From: Bacteroidales bacterium
Lineage (GTDB): Bacteria > Bacteroidota > Bacteroidia > Bacteroidales > UBA12077
Length of the DNA stretch: 5,943 bases
NCBI GenBank assembly: GCA_030600625.1
Contig: JAUVLS010000097.1
Span: 1 to 5,943, forward strand
Direction of reading: 5' to 3'
Shown in pieces: positions 1-5,943 of the stretch (positions are counted from its first letter, which is position 1; every line of letters starts with the position of its first letter). The translations under genes and the position numbers were made by a program. Under the pieces are notes generated by a model. That model was not told where the DNA came from. It was given only the letters and a program-made list of their open reading frames with translations, and searched no databases.

Positions 1-1538
1 TCGGCTGTACCATTCTTAACAGCTTGCATTACTTTATTAGCATTTGTTAAACCATGAGCAACAACAGTTTTTAACTCTACACCTTCCAGGAAGTTCCATG
101 CCGGTAAAACATTTTCAATTTTAATAGCAGCTTCTTTTACACCTTCCATACCACGAACAGGAGTTATATTTAAGTTCTTAAATGGCACTTCTCTACCAGT
201 TACAATTTCATACGCAGTACGAAGAGCAGCTTCCATTACACCACCTGTTGCACCAAAAATAACTCCGGCACCAGTTGATTTTCCCATTAAGCTATCAAAT
301 TTCTCATCCGGAAGTTCTTTAAAATCAATTCCGGCTTGTTTAATCATTACTGCTAGTTCTCTTGTTGTAAGACCCATATCAACGTCTTGATAACCACTAT
401 CACGCATTTCCGGTCTATTTGCTTCGAACTTTTTAGCTGTACAAGGCATAATAGATACACTTACTATTTTAGAAGGATCTATCCCTTTCTTTTGAGCATA
501 ATATGTTTTTGCAAGAGCCCCAAACATTTGTTGAGGAGATTTACAAGTTGAAACATTTTCTAAATATTCAGGATACATATGTTCGATAAACTTAATCCAT
601 CCCGGAGAACAAGATGTTGTCATAGGAAGTTTAACTGTAGGATCTTTGTCAACTAAAGCTCTTTTTAGACGAGTCAGTAACTCTGTTCCTTCTTCCATAA
701 TAGTCAAGTCAGCAGTAAAGTCAGTATCAAGAACAGAATCAAAACCTAAACGTCTTAAAGCTGCAGCCATCTTCCCAGTCACAATACTACCAGCTTCCAT
801 TCCAAGGTCTTCACCTAAAGCAATACGAGTAGCAGGAGCCGTTTGAACAATAACATGTTTATCCTCATCATAAATAGCATCCCATACATTATCAAGGTAA
901 TTCTTTTCAACCAAAGCACCGGTTGGACAACGAATTACACACTGACCACAATTAGTACAAACAACCTCATACATTGGATTCTCAAAGAAAGTAGAAATCT
1001 TCATATGCTCACCTTTGTACGCAACACCTAATGCACTAACATGCTGCAATTCATCACAAGTTCTAACACAACGCTGACAACGAATACATTTGCTATCATC
1101 TTTAATTATTGCAGGTGATAAATCATCTATAGTATAGTTTTTATCCGGCACAAGGTCCAGGAACATATGTTCGTTGATCACCATTTCGCCTGCCAAATCC
1201 TGTAATTCACATCTTGTATTTTTATAACACTTTGTACAATCAGCATTATGCTCTGAAAGTAATAATTCAACTACGTGTCTGCGAGCATTTCTTACTTTAT
1301 GTGTATTCGTATGAATAACCATTCCATCCTGAGCAGGCATTGCACATGAAGCAACAAGGTTTTTAACTCCTTCCTGTTCAACAACACATACTCTACAGTT
1401 TCCAGCCACACATAAATCTTCATGATAACAAAGAGTTGGAATGTGTATATTTAATTTCTTTGCAGCATCAAGAACAGTTTTACCAGCCTCAATACTTACA
1501 TCGATTCCGTCTATATTTAATTTTACTGTATTAGCCAT
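1..1538 (-). CDS. hydA: [FeFe] hydrogenase catalytic subunit HydA, NuoG-like N-terminus (3' end cut off by window)
   Basis: Catalytic subunit of a cytoplasmic NADH-linked [FeFe] hydrogenase, interconverting protons and H2. My translation gives 512 residues from ATG at 1538 with no stop, so the C-terminus is outside the window; relatives have about 575-600. Domains in order: plant-type [2Fe-2S] (C37, C48, C51, C65); His-Cys [4Fe-4S] (H97, C101, C104, C110); two [4Fe-4S] ferredoxin motifs (C151/154/157/161 and C194/197/200/204); then the H-cluster domain. H-cluster motif 1 reads TSCSPGW (308-314) and motif 2 MPCTAKKFE (364-372). The third motif, with the last two H-cluster cysteines, should lie just past the left edge. 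Likely proton-path residues E283, E286, C310 and S330 are present. The oddity is S311 where most relatives have a cluster-ligand cysteine. It is the last of three genes, 39 nt after hydB, with no Shine-Dalgarno. Family assignment is very secure; the exact electron partner is inferred from the neighbours. Confidence 0.96.
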   Translation of the reverse strand, partial: MANTVKLNIDGIDVSIEAGKTVLDAAKKLNIHIPTLCYHEDLCVAGNCRVCVVEQEGVKNLVASCAMPAQDGMVIHTNTHKVRNARRHVVELLLSEHNADCTKCYKNTRCELQDLAGEMVINEHMFLDLVPDKNYTIDDLSPAIIKDDSKCIRCQRCVRTCDELQHVSALGVAYKGEHMKISTFFENPMYEVVCTNCGQCVIRCPTGALVEKNYLDNVWDAIYDEDKHVIVQTAPATRIALGEDLGMEAGSIVTGKMAAALRRLGFDSVLDTDFTADLTIMEEGTELLTRLKRALVDKDPTVKLPMTTSCSPGWIKFIEHMYPEYLENVSTCKSPQQMFGALAKTYYAQKKGIDPSKIVSVSIMPCTAKKFEANRPEMRDSGYQDVDMGLTTRELAVMIKQAGIDFKELPDEKFDSLMGKSTGAGVIFGATGGVMEAALRTAYEIVTGREVPFKNLNITPVRGMEGVKEAAIKIENVLPAWNFLEGVELKTVVAHGLTNANKVMQAVKNGTA

Positions 1539-1577
1539 GTTTTTATCTTTATTTTATTTTTACTATCAATAGTTTAT

Positions 1578-2741
1578 TTAGTAAATCATTTCTTCTCTAA
1601 AGTTGTCAACAATTGAAGAAAATGAATTAGCAACTGACTGACCTAAACCACATTTAGAACTAATTTTCATGGTTTCAGCCAGTTTTTGTAAAGTATCAAG
1701 ATAATGAGCAGATTTCTCGCCCTTTTTAATTGCTTCAATACCTTTTTTAAGTTGTTGACAACCTACACGGCAAGGAGTACATTGTCCGCAAGATTCTTCT
1801 TCGAAAAACTCCACGTAATTTTTCAACACATTATACATTGAACGTGAACTATTGAAAAGCATCATAGAACCTCCGGTCGGAACACCTTCAAATCCAATTA
1901 TTGTATCTTTGAATTTTTTTCTTGGAACACAAAACCCTGAAGCTCCACCCACCTGTACAGCCTTAGTATCGCCATCTCCAAATTCTTCAACAAAATCTTC
2001 CAATGACATTCCTAATTCAAGTTCATAAATTCCTGCTATAGGAGTATCTCCTGAAATAGAAAATACTTTAGATCCTCTTGAATCAGCAGTTCCTAATTCC
2101 TGAAATTTCTTAGCTCCTATTCTGCAAATCATAAATGCATAAACCAAAGTTTCTACATTATTGATAACAGTTGGTTTATTTCTGAAACCTGAGATTGTCG
2201 GATAAGGAGGCTTGTTTCTGGGCTCGCCACGTTTTCCTTCCATAGATTCGAACAAAGCACTTTCTTCTCCGCAGATGTAAGCTCCTGAACCCATTAGTAT
2301 ATGAATTTGAAAATCAAATCCTAAGTCCTTTACAAAAGAGTGAAATTCTTCCAAAGCTTTTTCTAAATCTGCCTTTAGGAATTGATATTCACCTCGTAAA
2401 TATACATAACCATGTTTTGCACCGATAACTTTTGCACAGATAGCCATTCCCCCGAATACTTTTAAGGGAACTCTTGTTAAAATCTCACGATCTTTAAATG
2501 TTCCAGGCTCACCTTCATCGGCATTACAAACTACATATTTTTCTTCTTCAGTTTCCTGTGAAGTAAATTTCCATTTCAGGCCTGTTGGAAAACCAGCTCC
2601 ACCACGACCTCTTAATCCTGAATCAAGGATATCCTTAAGAATATCATCATTTGATTTTTTCAGATTATCAGCTAAAACATCTTTATAAACACAGTCTTCG
2701 CTGAAAATAATATCTACTCTTTTTAATTTTGTATTTGGCAT
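1578..2741 (-). CDS. hydB: NADH-binding flavoprotein subunit of hydrogenase, NuoF-like HydB (compact form)
   Basis: NuoF/51-kDa family subunit that binds NADH and FMN and carries one [4Fe-4S] cluster, passing electrons towards HydA. The 387-residue protein shows the glycine-rich nucleotide/FMN motif GLRGRGGAGFPTGLKW (42-57), NADEGEPGTFKDRE (73-86), GAYICGEESAL (153-163), EGKRGEPRNKPPYP (168-181), and the cluster motif C318-x2-C321-x2-C324 with the fourth cysteine C364. It is shorter than HydB/HndC proteins of about 600 residues: there is no N-terminal [2Fe-2S] thioredoxin-like domain and no C-terminal pair of [4Fe-4S] motifs. It ends about 23 residues after C364. The start is ATG, 28 nt after hydC, with a purine-rich AAAGAAA about 10 nt upstream but no true Shine-Dalgarno. 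A Complex I NuoF is the alternative, but the adjacent [FeFe] hydrogenase makes a hydrogenase subunit far more likely. Confidence 0.95.
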   Translation of the reverse strand: MPNTKLKRVDIIFSEDCVYKDVLADNLKKSNDDILKDILDSGLRGRGGAGFPTGLKWKFTSQETEEEKYVVCNADEGEPGTFKDREILTRVPLKVFGGMAICAKVIGAKHGYVYLRGEYQFLKADLEKALEEFHSFVKDLGFDFQIHILMGSGAYICGEESALFESMEGKRGEPRNKPPYPTISGFRNKPTVINNVETLVYAFMICRIGAKKFQELGTADSRGSKVFSISGDTPIAGIYELELGMSLEDFVEEFGDGDTKAVQVGGASGFCVPRKKFKDTIIGFEGVPTGGSMMLFNSSRSMYNVLKNYVEFFEEESCGQCTPCRVGCQQLKKGIEAIKKGEKSAHYLDTLQKLAETMKISSKCGLGQSVANSFSSIVDNFREEMIY

Positions 2742-2769
2742 AATTATAATTTCTTTAACAAATTGATAA

Positions 2770-3237
2770 TTAAATATTTCTCATATAATCATCGATGATT
2801 TCAGTAACTTTATCTTCGTCAAGTTCAGTGAATACTTCATCATTAATGAGCATCGCAGGTCCTTTATGGCACCAACCAAGACAGTTGGTTTCTAAAAGAG
2901 TAAAGTTTTTATCTTTTGTTGTTTCACCAACCTTAATTTTAAGTAATTCTTCCAGGGTTTTAACGATTTGTTTTTTTCCCTTCATATCGCAGGTAATTGT
3001 TTTGCAAACCCGAATTACGAATTTTCCACGAGGCTCTGTATCAAGGAAAGAGTAGAATGTCGCAGTACCATAAACCAGTGCGGCAGACATATCCAACTCT
3101 CTTGCAACTTCTGTCATGGCAACATCTGAAATAAATCTTTCTTCAGTAACAATGCCTTGCAAAATTGGAAGTAAACTTTCTCTGTTTCTTCCGTGCTTAT
3201 CGGCTAAATCCTTAACTAATTCTTTAATTTCCGGCAT
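2770..3237 (-). CDS. hydC: NuoE-like [2Fe-2S] subunit of hydrogenase, HydC
   Basis: NuoE/24-kDa family subunit with a helical N-terminus and a thioredoxin-like [2Fe-2S] C-terminal domain; it pairs with HydB in the NADH-oxidising module. At 155 residues it is the usual length for the family. The four cluster cysteines are C78-x4-C83-x35-C119-x3-C123, exactly the NuoE pattern, within VCKTITC and TNCLGWCHKGPAM. The family signature GTATFYSFL (57-65) followed by PRGKFVIRVC is also clear. It is the first gene of the hydC-hydB-hydA operon, preceded by a 199-nt gap that should contain the promoter. The ATG start fits because the helical N-terminal domain begins directly after it and there is no Shine-Dalgarno to suggest another start. 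In some family members this subunit tunes flavin electron transfer; that role here is inferred. Confidence 0.95.
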   Translation of the reverse strand: MPEIKELVKDLADKHGRNRESLLPILQGIVTEERFISDVAMTEVARELDMSAALVYGTATFYSFLDTEPRGKFVIRVCKTITCDMKGKKQIVKTLEELLKIKVGETTKDKNFTLLETNCLGWCHKGPAMLINDEVFTELDEDKVTEIIDDYMRNI

Positions 3238-3261
3238 TTCGATCTAGTTTTATTTAATTAT

Positions 3262-3277
3262 TGTTATTTTTGTAACA
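3262..3277. repeat. Inverted repeat TGTTA-N6-TAACA upstream of hydC
   Basis: Perfect 5-bp arms TGTTA (3262-3266) and TAACA (3273-3277) flank a 6-nt T-rich spacer, 25 nt before the hydC start. It abuts the next inverted repeat and shares the TGTTA/TAACA half-site, which suggests a tandem protein-binding site. AT-rich DNA makes short palindromes by chance, so confidence is modest. Confidence 0.35.
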
Positions 3278-3295
3278 GTGTTATTCTCATAACAC
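3278..3295. repeat. Inverted repeat GTGTTAT-N4-ATAACAC upstream of hydC
   Basis: Perfect 7-bp arms GTGTTAT (3278-3284) and ATAACAC (3289-3295) around a 4-nt centre, 41-58 nt before the hydC ATG. As RNA from the minus strand the loop would be GAGA, a GNRA-type tetraloop, so it could act as a leader hairpin. As DNA it has the 4-nt-spaced symmetry of CRP/FNR-type operators. The sequence alone does not decide between these. Confidence 0.5.
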
Positions 3296-3380
3296 CTAAA
3301 TTGTTTTTAATCATTTGGTTTTCAGAAATAAAGATAGAATTCATAAATACAGAAGAATATGACATTTCTTAGAAAAAAAT

Positions 3381-3394
3381 ATGACAAAAGTCAT
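3381..3394. repeat. Inverted repeat ATGAC-AAAA-GTCAT, operator or weak terminator
   Basis: Perfect 5-bp arms around a 4-nt centre, midway between the metallo-hydrolase stop and hydC. On the minus strand it is followed by ATTTTTTTCT, so it could be a weak intrinsic terminator for the upstream gene, but the stem is only 5 bp and AT-rich. Its 14-bp symmetry with a 4-nt gap also resembles a CRP/FNR-family operator. A second TATGACA half-site lies 22 bp away (3358-3364 versus 3380-3386). Confidence 0.4.
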
Positions 3395-3436
3395 GGTTTG
3401 TATTTGTGTAAGCATTTAATATACAGATTCTCAGGG

Positions 3437-4486
3437 CTATGAAAAATCTATATGTTGACTAACATGTGGTACCAGAAATCTAGTTTCAGTATTTAATTCA
3501 TCAAATACATTTTTTACCCATGACATTAATTCTGAGGAATTTAATACTTTTTCACTATAATATTTTTCATCTTCGCTTCCACTATAATGTATTAAGGCGG
3601 TTTTTTTCGGTTTTATCATTGTAACAAATGAACTTATTGTTAACGGGAAATTATTGATATGCATTTTCTTATCCAGAAAATAATCAAAACATCGGCAGTA
3701 ATTATTTGAAATTTGATGGTTTAAGTGTGGATACAATAATAGTCTTATTGTATTTTTATCAATAAAATTCCTTAAAATTTCGGACGTATGATCGTTAATA
3801 CCTTTTAGTATGCTCCAATGATTACAATTAGGATATGGATAGCGGTTATTTGCATCTGCTACTAATAAATCAATATTTGAAATAGTGTGATAATCCTCAT
3901 CTCTGAGCAAAGGACATAATATATCACCGGTAAAAAGAATTTTCTTTTGGGTTTTTTCATCCTTAATTGTAAAAAACAGCATTGTAGCACCTTCAGCGCT
4001 TTTACCATGATATACGGGATATGGAATCAATTCAACTCCCGATACTTCATCTATAGTCTTTTTTTGATAAGGAATTAATTCTTTAAACTCTACCATCTCT
4101 TCTAAATGCGGGAATGCTGCTTTTACTTTTTCCCAACATAAGACTGTTGCATAAACAGGATATGGTTTTTTATTAAGCTTATAAAAACTTTGAATTATCC
4201 AATCCATACCAAGAGTATGATCAATATGTGGATGTGTTATAAAAAGTGCTTCAGGAATTCTATTGCAATTTTTAAGCAAATACTGAACTGCTCCGTGTCC
4301 GGCATCAATCATTAAATCCCACTCAATATCTTTTTCTACAGTTTGCTTTTCGGCAGTCTTTATTATTGAACATGATGCATTAGCTAAATCTTCATAGTTC
4401 ATACGATCATAAAAAGGATGATCCTGACCTAACATTACAGGCCAGGCATTTCCTCTCCCATTTATTCGAACTTGAATTTGGCTCAT
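3437..4486 (-). CDS. Metallo-beta-lactamase-fold hydrolase, substrate unknown
   Basis: A 349-residue protein of the metallo-beta-lactamase superfamily with no signal peptide or membrane segment, so probably cytoplasmic. The start fits the fold: an initial strand leads into GRGNAWPV (10-17), as in other family members. Metal-site features in order are DAGHGA (61-66), the canonical HxHxDH motif THPHIDH (H85, H87, D89, H90), H160 in VYHGKS, D188 in LFTGD, and probably H254 in the PHLNH segment. These would support a two-metal, Zn-type hydrolase. A C-terminal stretch, ALIHYSGSED (297-306), follows the core. The substrate cannot be read from the sequence; phosphodiester, lactone or thioester hydrolysis are all possible. 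It begins 41 nt after the S46 peptidase gene, with a hairpin between them, and has no Shine-Dalgarno. No functional link to the peptidase or the hydrogenase is evident. Confidence 0.9.
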   Translation of the reverse strand: MSQIQVRINGRGNAWPVMLGQDHPFYDRMNYEDLANASCSIIKTAEKQTVEKDIEWDLMIDAGHGAVQYLLKNCNRIPEALFITHPHIDHTLGMDWIIQSFYKLNKKPYPVYATVLCWEKVKAAFPHLEEMVEFKELIPYQKKTIDEVSGVELIPYPVYHGKSAEGATMLFFTIKDEKTQKKILFTGDILCPLLRDEDYHTISNIDLLVADANNRYPYPNCNHWSILKGINDHTSEILRNFIDKNTIRLLLYPHLNHQISNNYCRCFDYFLDKKMHINNFPLTISSFVTMIKPKKTALIHYSGSEDEKYYSEKVLNSSELMSWVKNVFDELNTETRFLVPHVSQHIDFS

Positions 4487-4501
4487 TTAAACTTTTAATA
4501 A

Positions 4502-4526
4502 AGAATGGCGCAAAAAGCGCCATTCT
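4502..4526 (-). terminator. Hairpin with T-rich tail after the S46 peptidase gene
   Basis: Perfect 10-bp arms AGAATGGCGC (4502-4511) and GCGCCATTCT (4517-4526) enclose a 5-nt loop. It begins two bases after the peptidase stop codon, and on the minus strand is followed by TTATT. This fits a Rho-independent terminator or an mRNA 3'-end stabiliser. The next gene's ATG lies only 15 nt downstream, so it may act as a partial terminator inside an operon. Confidence 0.75.
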
Positions 4527-4527
4527 A

Positions 4528-5943
4528 CTATTTTATGATTGTCATTTCGTTTATTAAATGTTGTGCCCCGGCAAATTTATCTACAATAAAAAGTACATAA
4601 CGAATATCCAGTGAAATATTCCTGCTTTGTTCGGGATCAAAAACCATATCACTCATAATACCTTCCCATACTCTGTCAAAATTTAATCCTATTAAATTAC
4701 CATCTGCATCAAGAACGGGGCTTCCGGAATTTCCTCCGGTTGTATGATTCGTTGCAATAAAGCAAACGGGAACAGTACCATCTACTTCATACATTCCATA
4801 ATCCTTTGATGTATATAACTCTTTTAATTTATCAGGAACATCATAATCGTAGATATTCGGATCGTCTTTTTCAATTACACCATCTAATGTTGTATAATAA
4901 AGATAACTGACACCATCGTGAGGATATGATCCTTTTACTTCTCCATAAGATACACGCATCGTGAAGTTTGCATCAGGAAATAAAACCTTATGCTTTTGCA
5001 TTTCCATTATGCCTTTCATGTAATTCCTATAAAGATTATTAGCTCTATTACCCAAAGAATCATATACAGGAAATACCTCATTCGTATATAACTCATTAAA
5101 TGTTTTATAAAATTTAAAAACCGGATCGTTCTCTAAAACTTTAAAATTATCTTCTGATTCTGAATTTAAAAACTCAAGCATTTTATCTTTATTATTAAAA
5201 ATAGTAGTACTGTATAATGATTCAATAAACTGAGAATAATTATCAGACAGGCCTAATCCGCTCAAATCCGGAAGAAACTCCTGATCAACATTTGAATAGT
5301 ACATTGGTAGAAGCTCATTAAAAATTTCCTGATCGATGGATTGAATATAATCTTTGAAAAAATCTTGCATTCTCTTCTTTAGCTCTTCAATTTTTATATC
5401 CCGCAACTCTTTTTCTATATCAGTATCTTTCATTTTTATTAAATCGTCAAATCTTGCTGCAAAATTTACAATCTCGATAACCATTATTGTTTCCCTATAA
5501 TAATCATATGCAACAACATATTTTTCAATATTTCCATAGATATTAGTTAATTCAGATACAACATTTTTATATTCATTATGATTAGATGCCCATTCATTAA
5601 ACTCTTTTTCAAATTCAACTTTATTATCAATTGCATTTAATCGCTCTAATCCAATAATTTCACCTTTCCACCTTTTCCATGAATTACTTATACGAGCATG
5701 TTTGCTTGCATATTTTATGCGTATTGTATCATTCCTATCCATATAAGCATTCATCACATCCAGACGCTTATCTCTTAACATTATCCTATTAGGATTCCTT
5801 ACGTCTTTTATTAATTTAATGGCATCAGAAGTTATATATTGCATTGTGCCTCCGGGGTATCCTAAAACCCATGTAAAATCTCCTTCGTTTATTCCTTTAA
5901 TTGAAATCGGCAAAAACTTTTTAGGCTTGTATGGAACATTATC
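4528..5943 (-). CDS. S46 family dipeptidyl-peptidase, DPP11-like (5' end cut off by window)
   Basis: C-terminal 471 residues of an S46 serine dipeptidyl-peptidase, an exported or periplasmic enzyme family that removes dipeptides from peptide N-termini to feed amino-acid fermentation. The frame is open to the right edge, and the segment begins DNVPYKPKKF, an interior S46 sequence, so roughly 240-250 N-terminal residues including the signal peptide and the catalytic His and Asp are missing. An in-frame TTG near 5913 is not the start. Visible features are VLGYPGGTMQY near the left of the fragment, a long helical central domain, the nucleophile motif GGNSGSPV with Ser at fragment residue 406, and NFDRVWEG with Arg at residue 424. 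An arginine 18 residues after the serine matches Ser655/Arg673 of Porphyromonas gingivalis DPP11, which prefers Asp/Glu at P1; DPP7-type enzymes have Gly there. The end LDIRYVLFIVDKFAGA is typical. S46 assignment is very sure; the DPP11 subtype is likely. Confidence 0.93.
   Translation of the reverse strand, partial: DNVPYKPKKFLPISIKGINEGDFTWVLGYPGGTMQYITSDAIKLIKDVRNPNRIMLRDKRLDVMNAYMDRNDTIRIKYASKHARISNSWKRWKGEIIGLERLNAIDNKVEFEKEFNEWASNHNEYKNVVSELTNIYGNIEKYVVAYDYYRETIMVIEIVNFAARFDDLIKMKDTDIEKELRDIKIEELKKRMQDFFKDYIQSIDQEIFNELLPMYYSNVDQEFLPDLSGLGLSDNYSQFIESLYSTTIFNNKDKMLEFLNSESEDNFKVLENDPVFKFYKTFNELYTNEVFPVYDSLGNRANNLYRNYMKGIMEMQKHKVLFPDANFTMRVSYGEVKGSYPHDGVSYLYYTTLDGVIEKDDPNIYDYDVPDKLKELYTSKDYGMYEVDGTVPVCFIATNHTTGGNSGSPVLDADGNLIGLNFDRVWEGIMSDMVFDPEQSRNISLDIRYVLFIVDKFAGAQHLINEMTIIK

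Larger units (their letters stand above)
3238..3436 (-). promoter_or_regulatory. Control region upstream of hydCBA operon
   Basis: This very AT-rich gap separates the stop of the metallo-hydrolase gene from the hydC start. As the only sizeable gap ahead of hydC, it is the likely site of the operon promoter. I found no perfect Bacteroidota -7 element (TAnnTTTG) on the minus strand. The nearest are one-mismatch matches, TATCTTTA at 3336-3329 and the overlapping TATTTCTG at 3330-3323 (read leftwards). The gap also holds three inverted repeats, listed separately. There is no Shine-Dalgarno before the hydC ATG. The regulatory role is inferred from position. Confidence 0.5.

Noticed and set aside
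646..1031. Two short plus-strand open frames (646-846 and 843-1031)
   Set aside because: They lie antisense inside the well-supported hydA frame and their translations are low-complexity or unlike any family. They are shadows of hydA.
1..1538. HydA as a truncated pseudogene because the last H-cluster motif is missing
   Set aside because: The frame is open to the window edge, with normal sequence up to the region just before that motif. The truncation is caused by the window boundary.
2795..3055. Plus-strand open frame of 86 codons
   Set aside because: It is fully antisense to hydC, whose cysteine pattern and family motifs are intact. Its serine-rich translation is a typical shadow.
1578..3237. 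Complex I (nuoE-nuoF-nuoG) instead of hydrogenase
   Set aside because: The third gene has H-cluster motifs (TSCSPGW, MPCxxKxxE), which NuoG lacks, and no other nuo genes are present in the window.
3323..3336. Bacteroidota -7 promoter element upstream of hydC
   Set aside because: Only one-mismatch matches to TAnnTTTG were found, and no convincing -33 partner. Such matches are common in AT-rich DNA, so no separate promoter feature was called.
5911..5913. TTG as a start codon for the S46 peptidase
   Set aside because: The frame continues upstream to the window edge with recognisable S46 interior sequence (NVPYKPKKF), so TTG encodes an internal leucine.

Overview
All five protein genes in this window lie on the minus strand and read from right to left. 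The DNA is AT-rich, start codons have no clear Shine-Dalgarno sequence, and the genes present (an S46 dipeptidyl-peptidase and a compact NADH-linked [FeFe] hydrogenase) suggest a strictly or largely anaerobic, fermentative member of the Bacteroidota. This placement is inferred from gene content and style, not from a marker gene.

Right part (3437-5943): the window opens inside an S46 family dipeptidyl-peptidase, with about the last two thirds present. It keeps the catalytic serine in a GGNSGSPV motif, and an arginine exactly 18 residues later, which marks the acidic-residue-specific DPP11 type. A strong 10-bp GC-containing hairpin starts two bases after its stop codon. Only 15 nt beyond the hairpin begins a 349-residue metallo-beta-lactamase-fold hydrolase with an intact HxHxDH metal site and unknown substrate.

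Middle (3238-3436): a 199-nt gap that must hold the control region of the next operon. It contains three short inverted repeats. I found no perfect Bacteroidota-type promoter in it.

Left part (1-3237): a three-gene operon hydC-hydB-hydA with gaps of 28 and 39 nt. HydC is a NuoE-like [2Fe-2S] subunit, HydB is a NuoF-like FMN/NADH-binding subunit, and HydA is an [FeFe] hydrogenase whose NuoG-like N-terminus carries several Fe-S clusters. NADH electrons should enter at the HydB FMN and pass through the Fe-S chain to the H-cluster in HydA, where protons are reduced to H2 (or the reverse). HydB is short: it lacks both the N-terminal and C-terminal Fe-S domains of the larger bifurcating homologues. 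This points to a simpler NADH-linked enzyme, though bifurcation cannot be excluded from sequence alone. HydA runs off the left edge before its last H-cluster motif.

I see no CRISPR array, mobile element, tRNA or rRNA, and no convincing new system. The best leads are a serine at a normally cysteine H-cluster ligand position in HydA, the minimal HydB, and the palindromes ahead of the hydrogenase operon.
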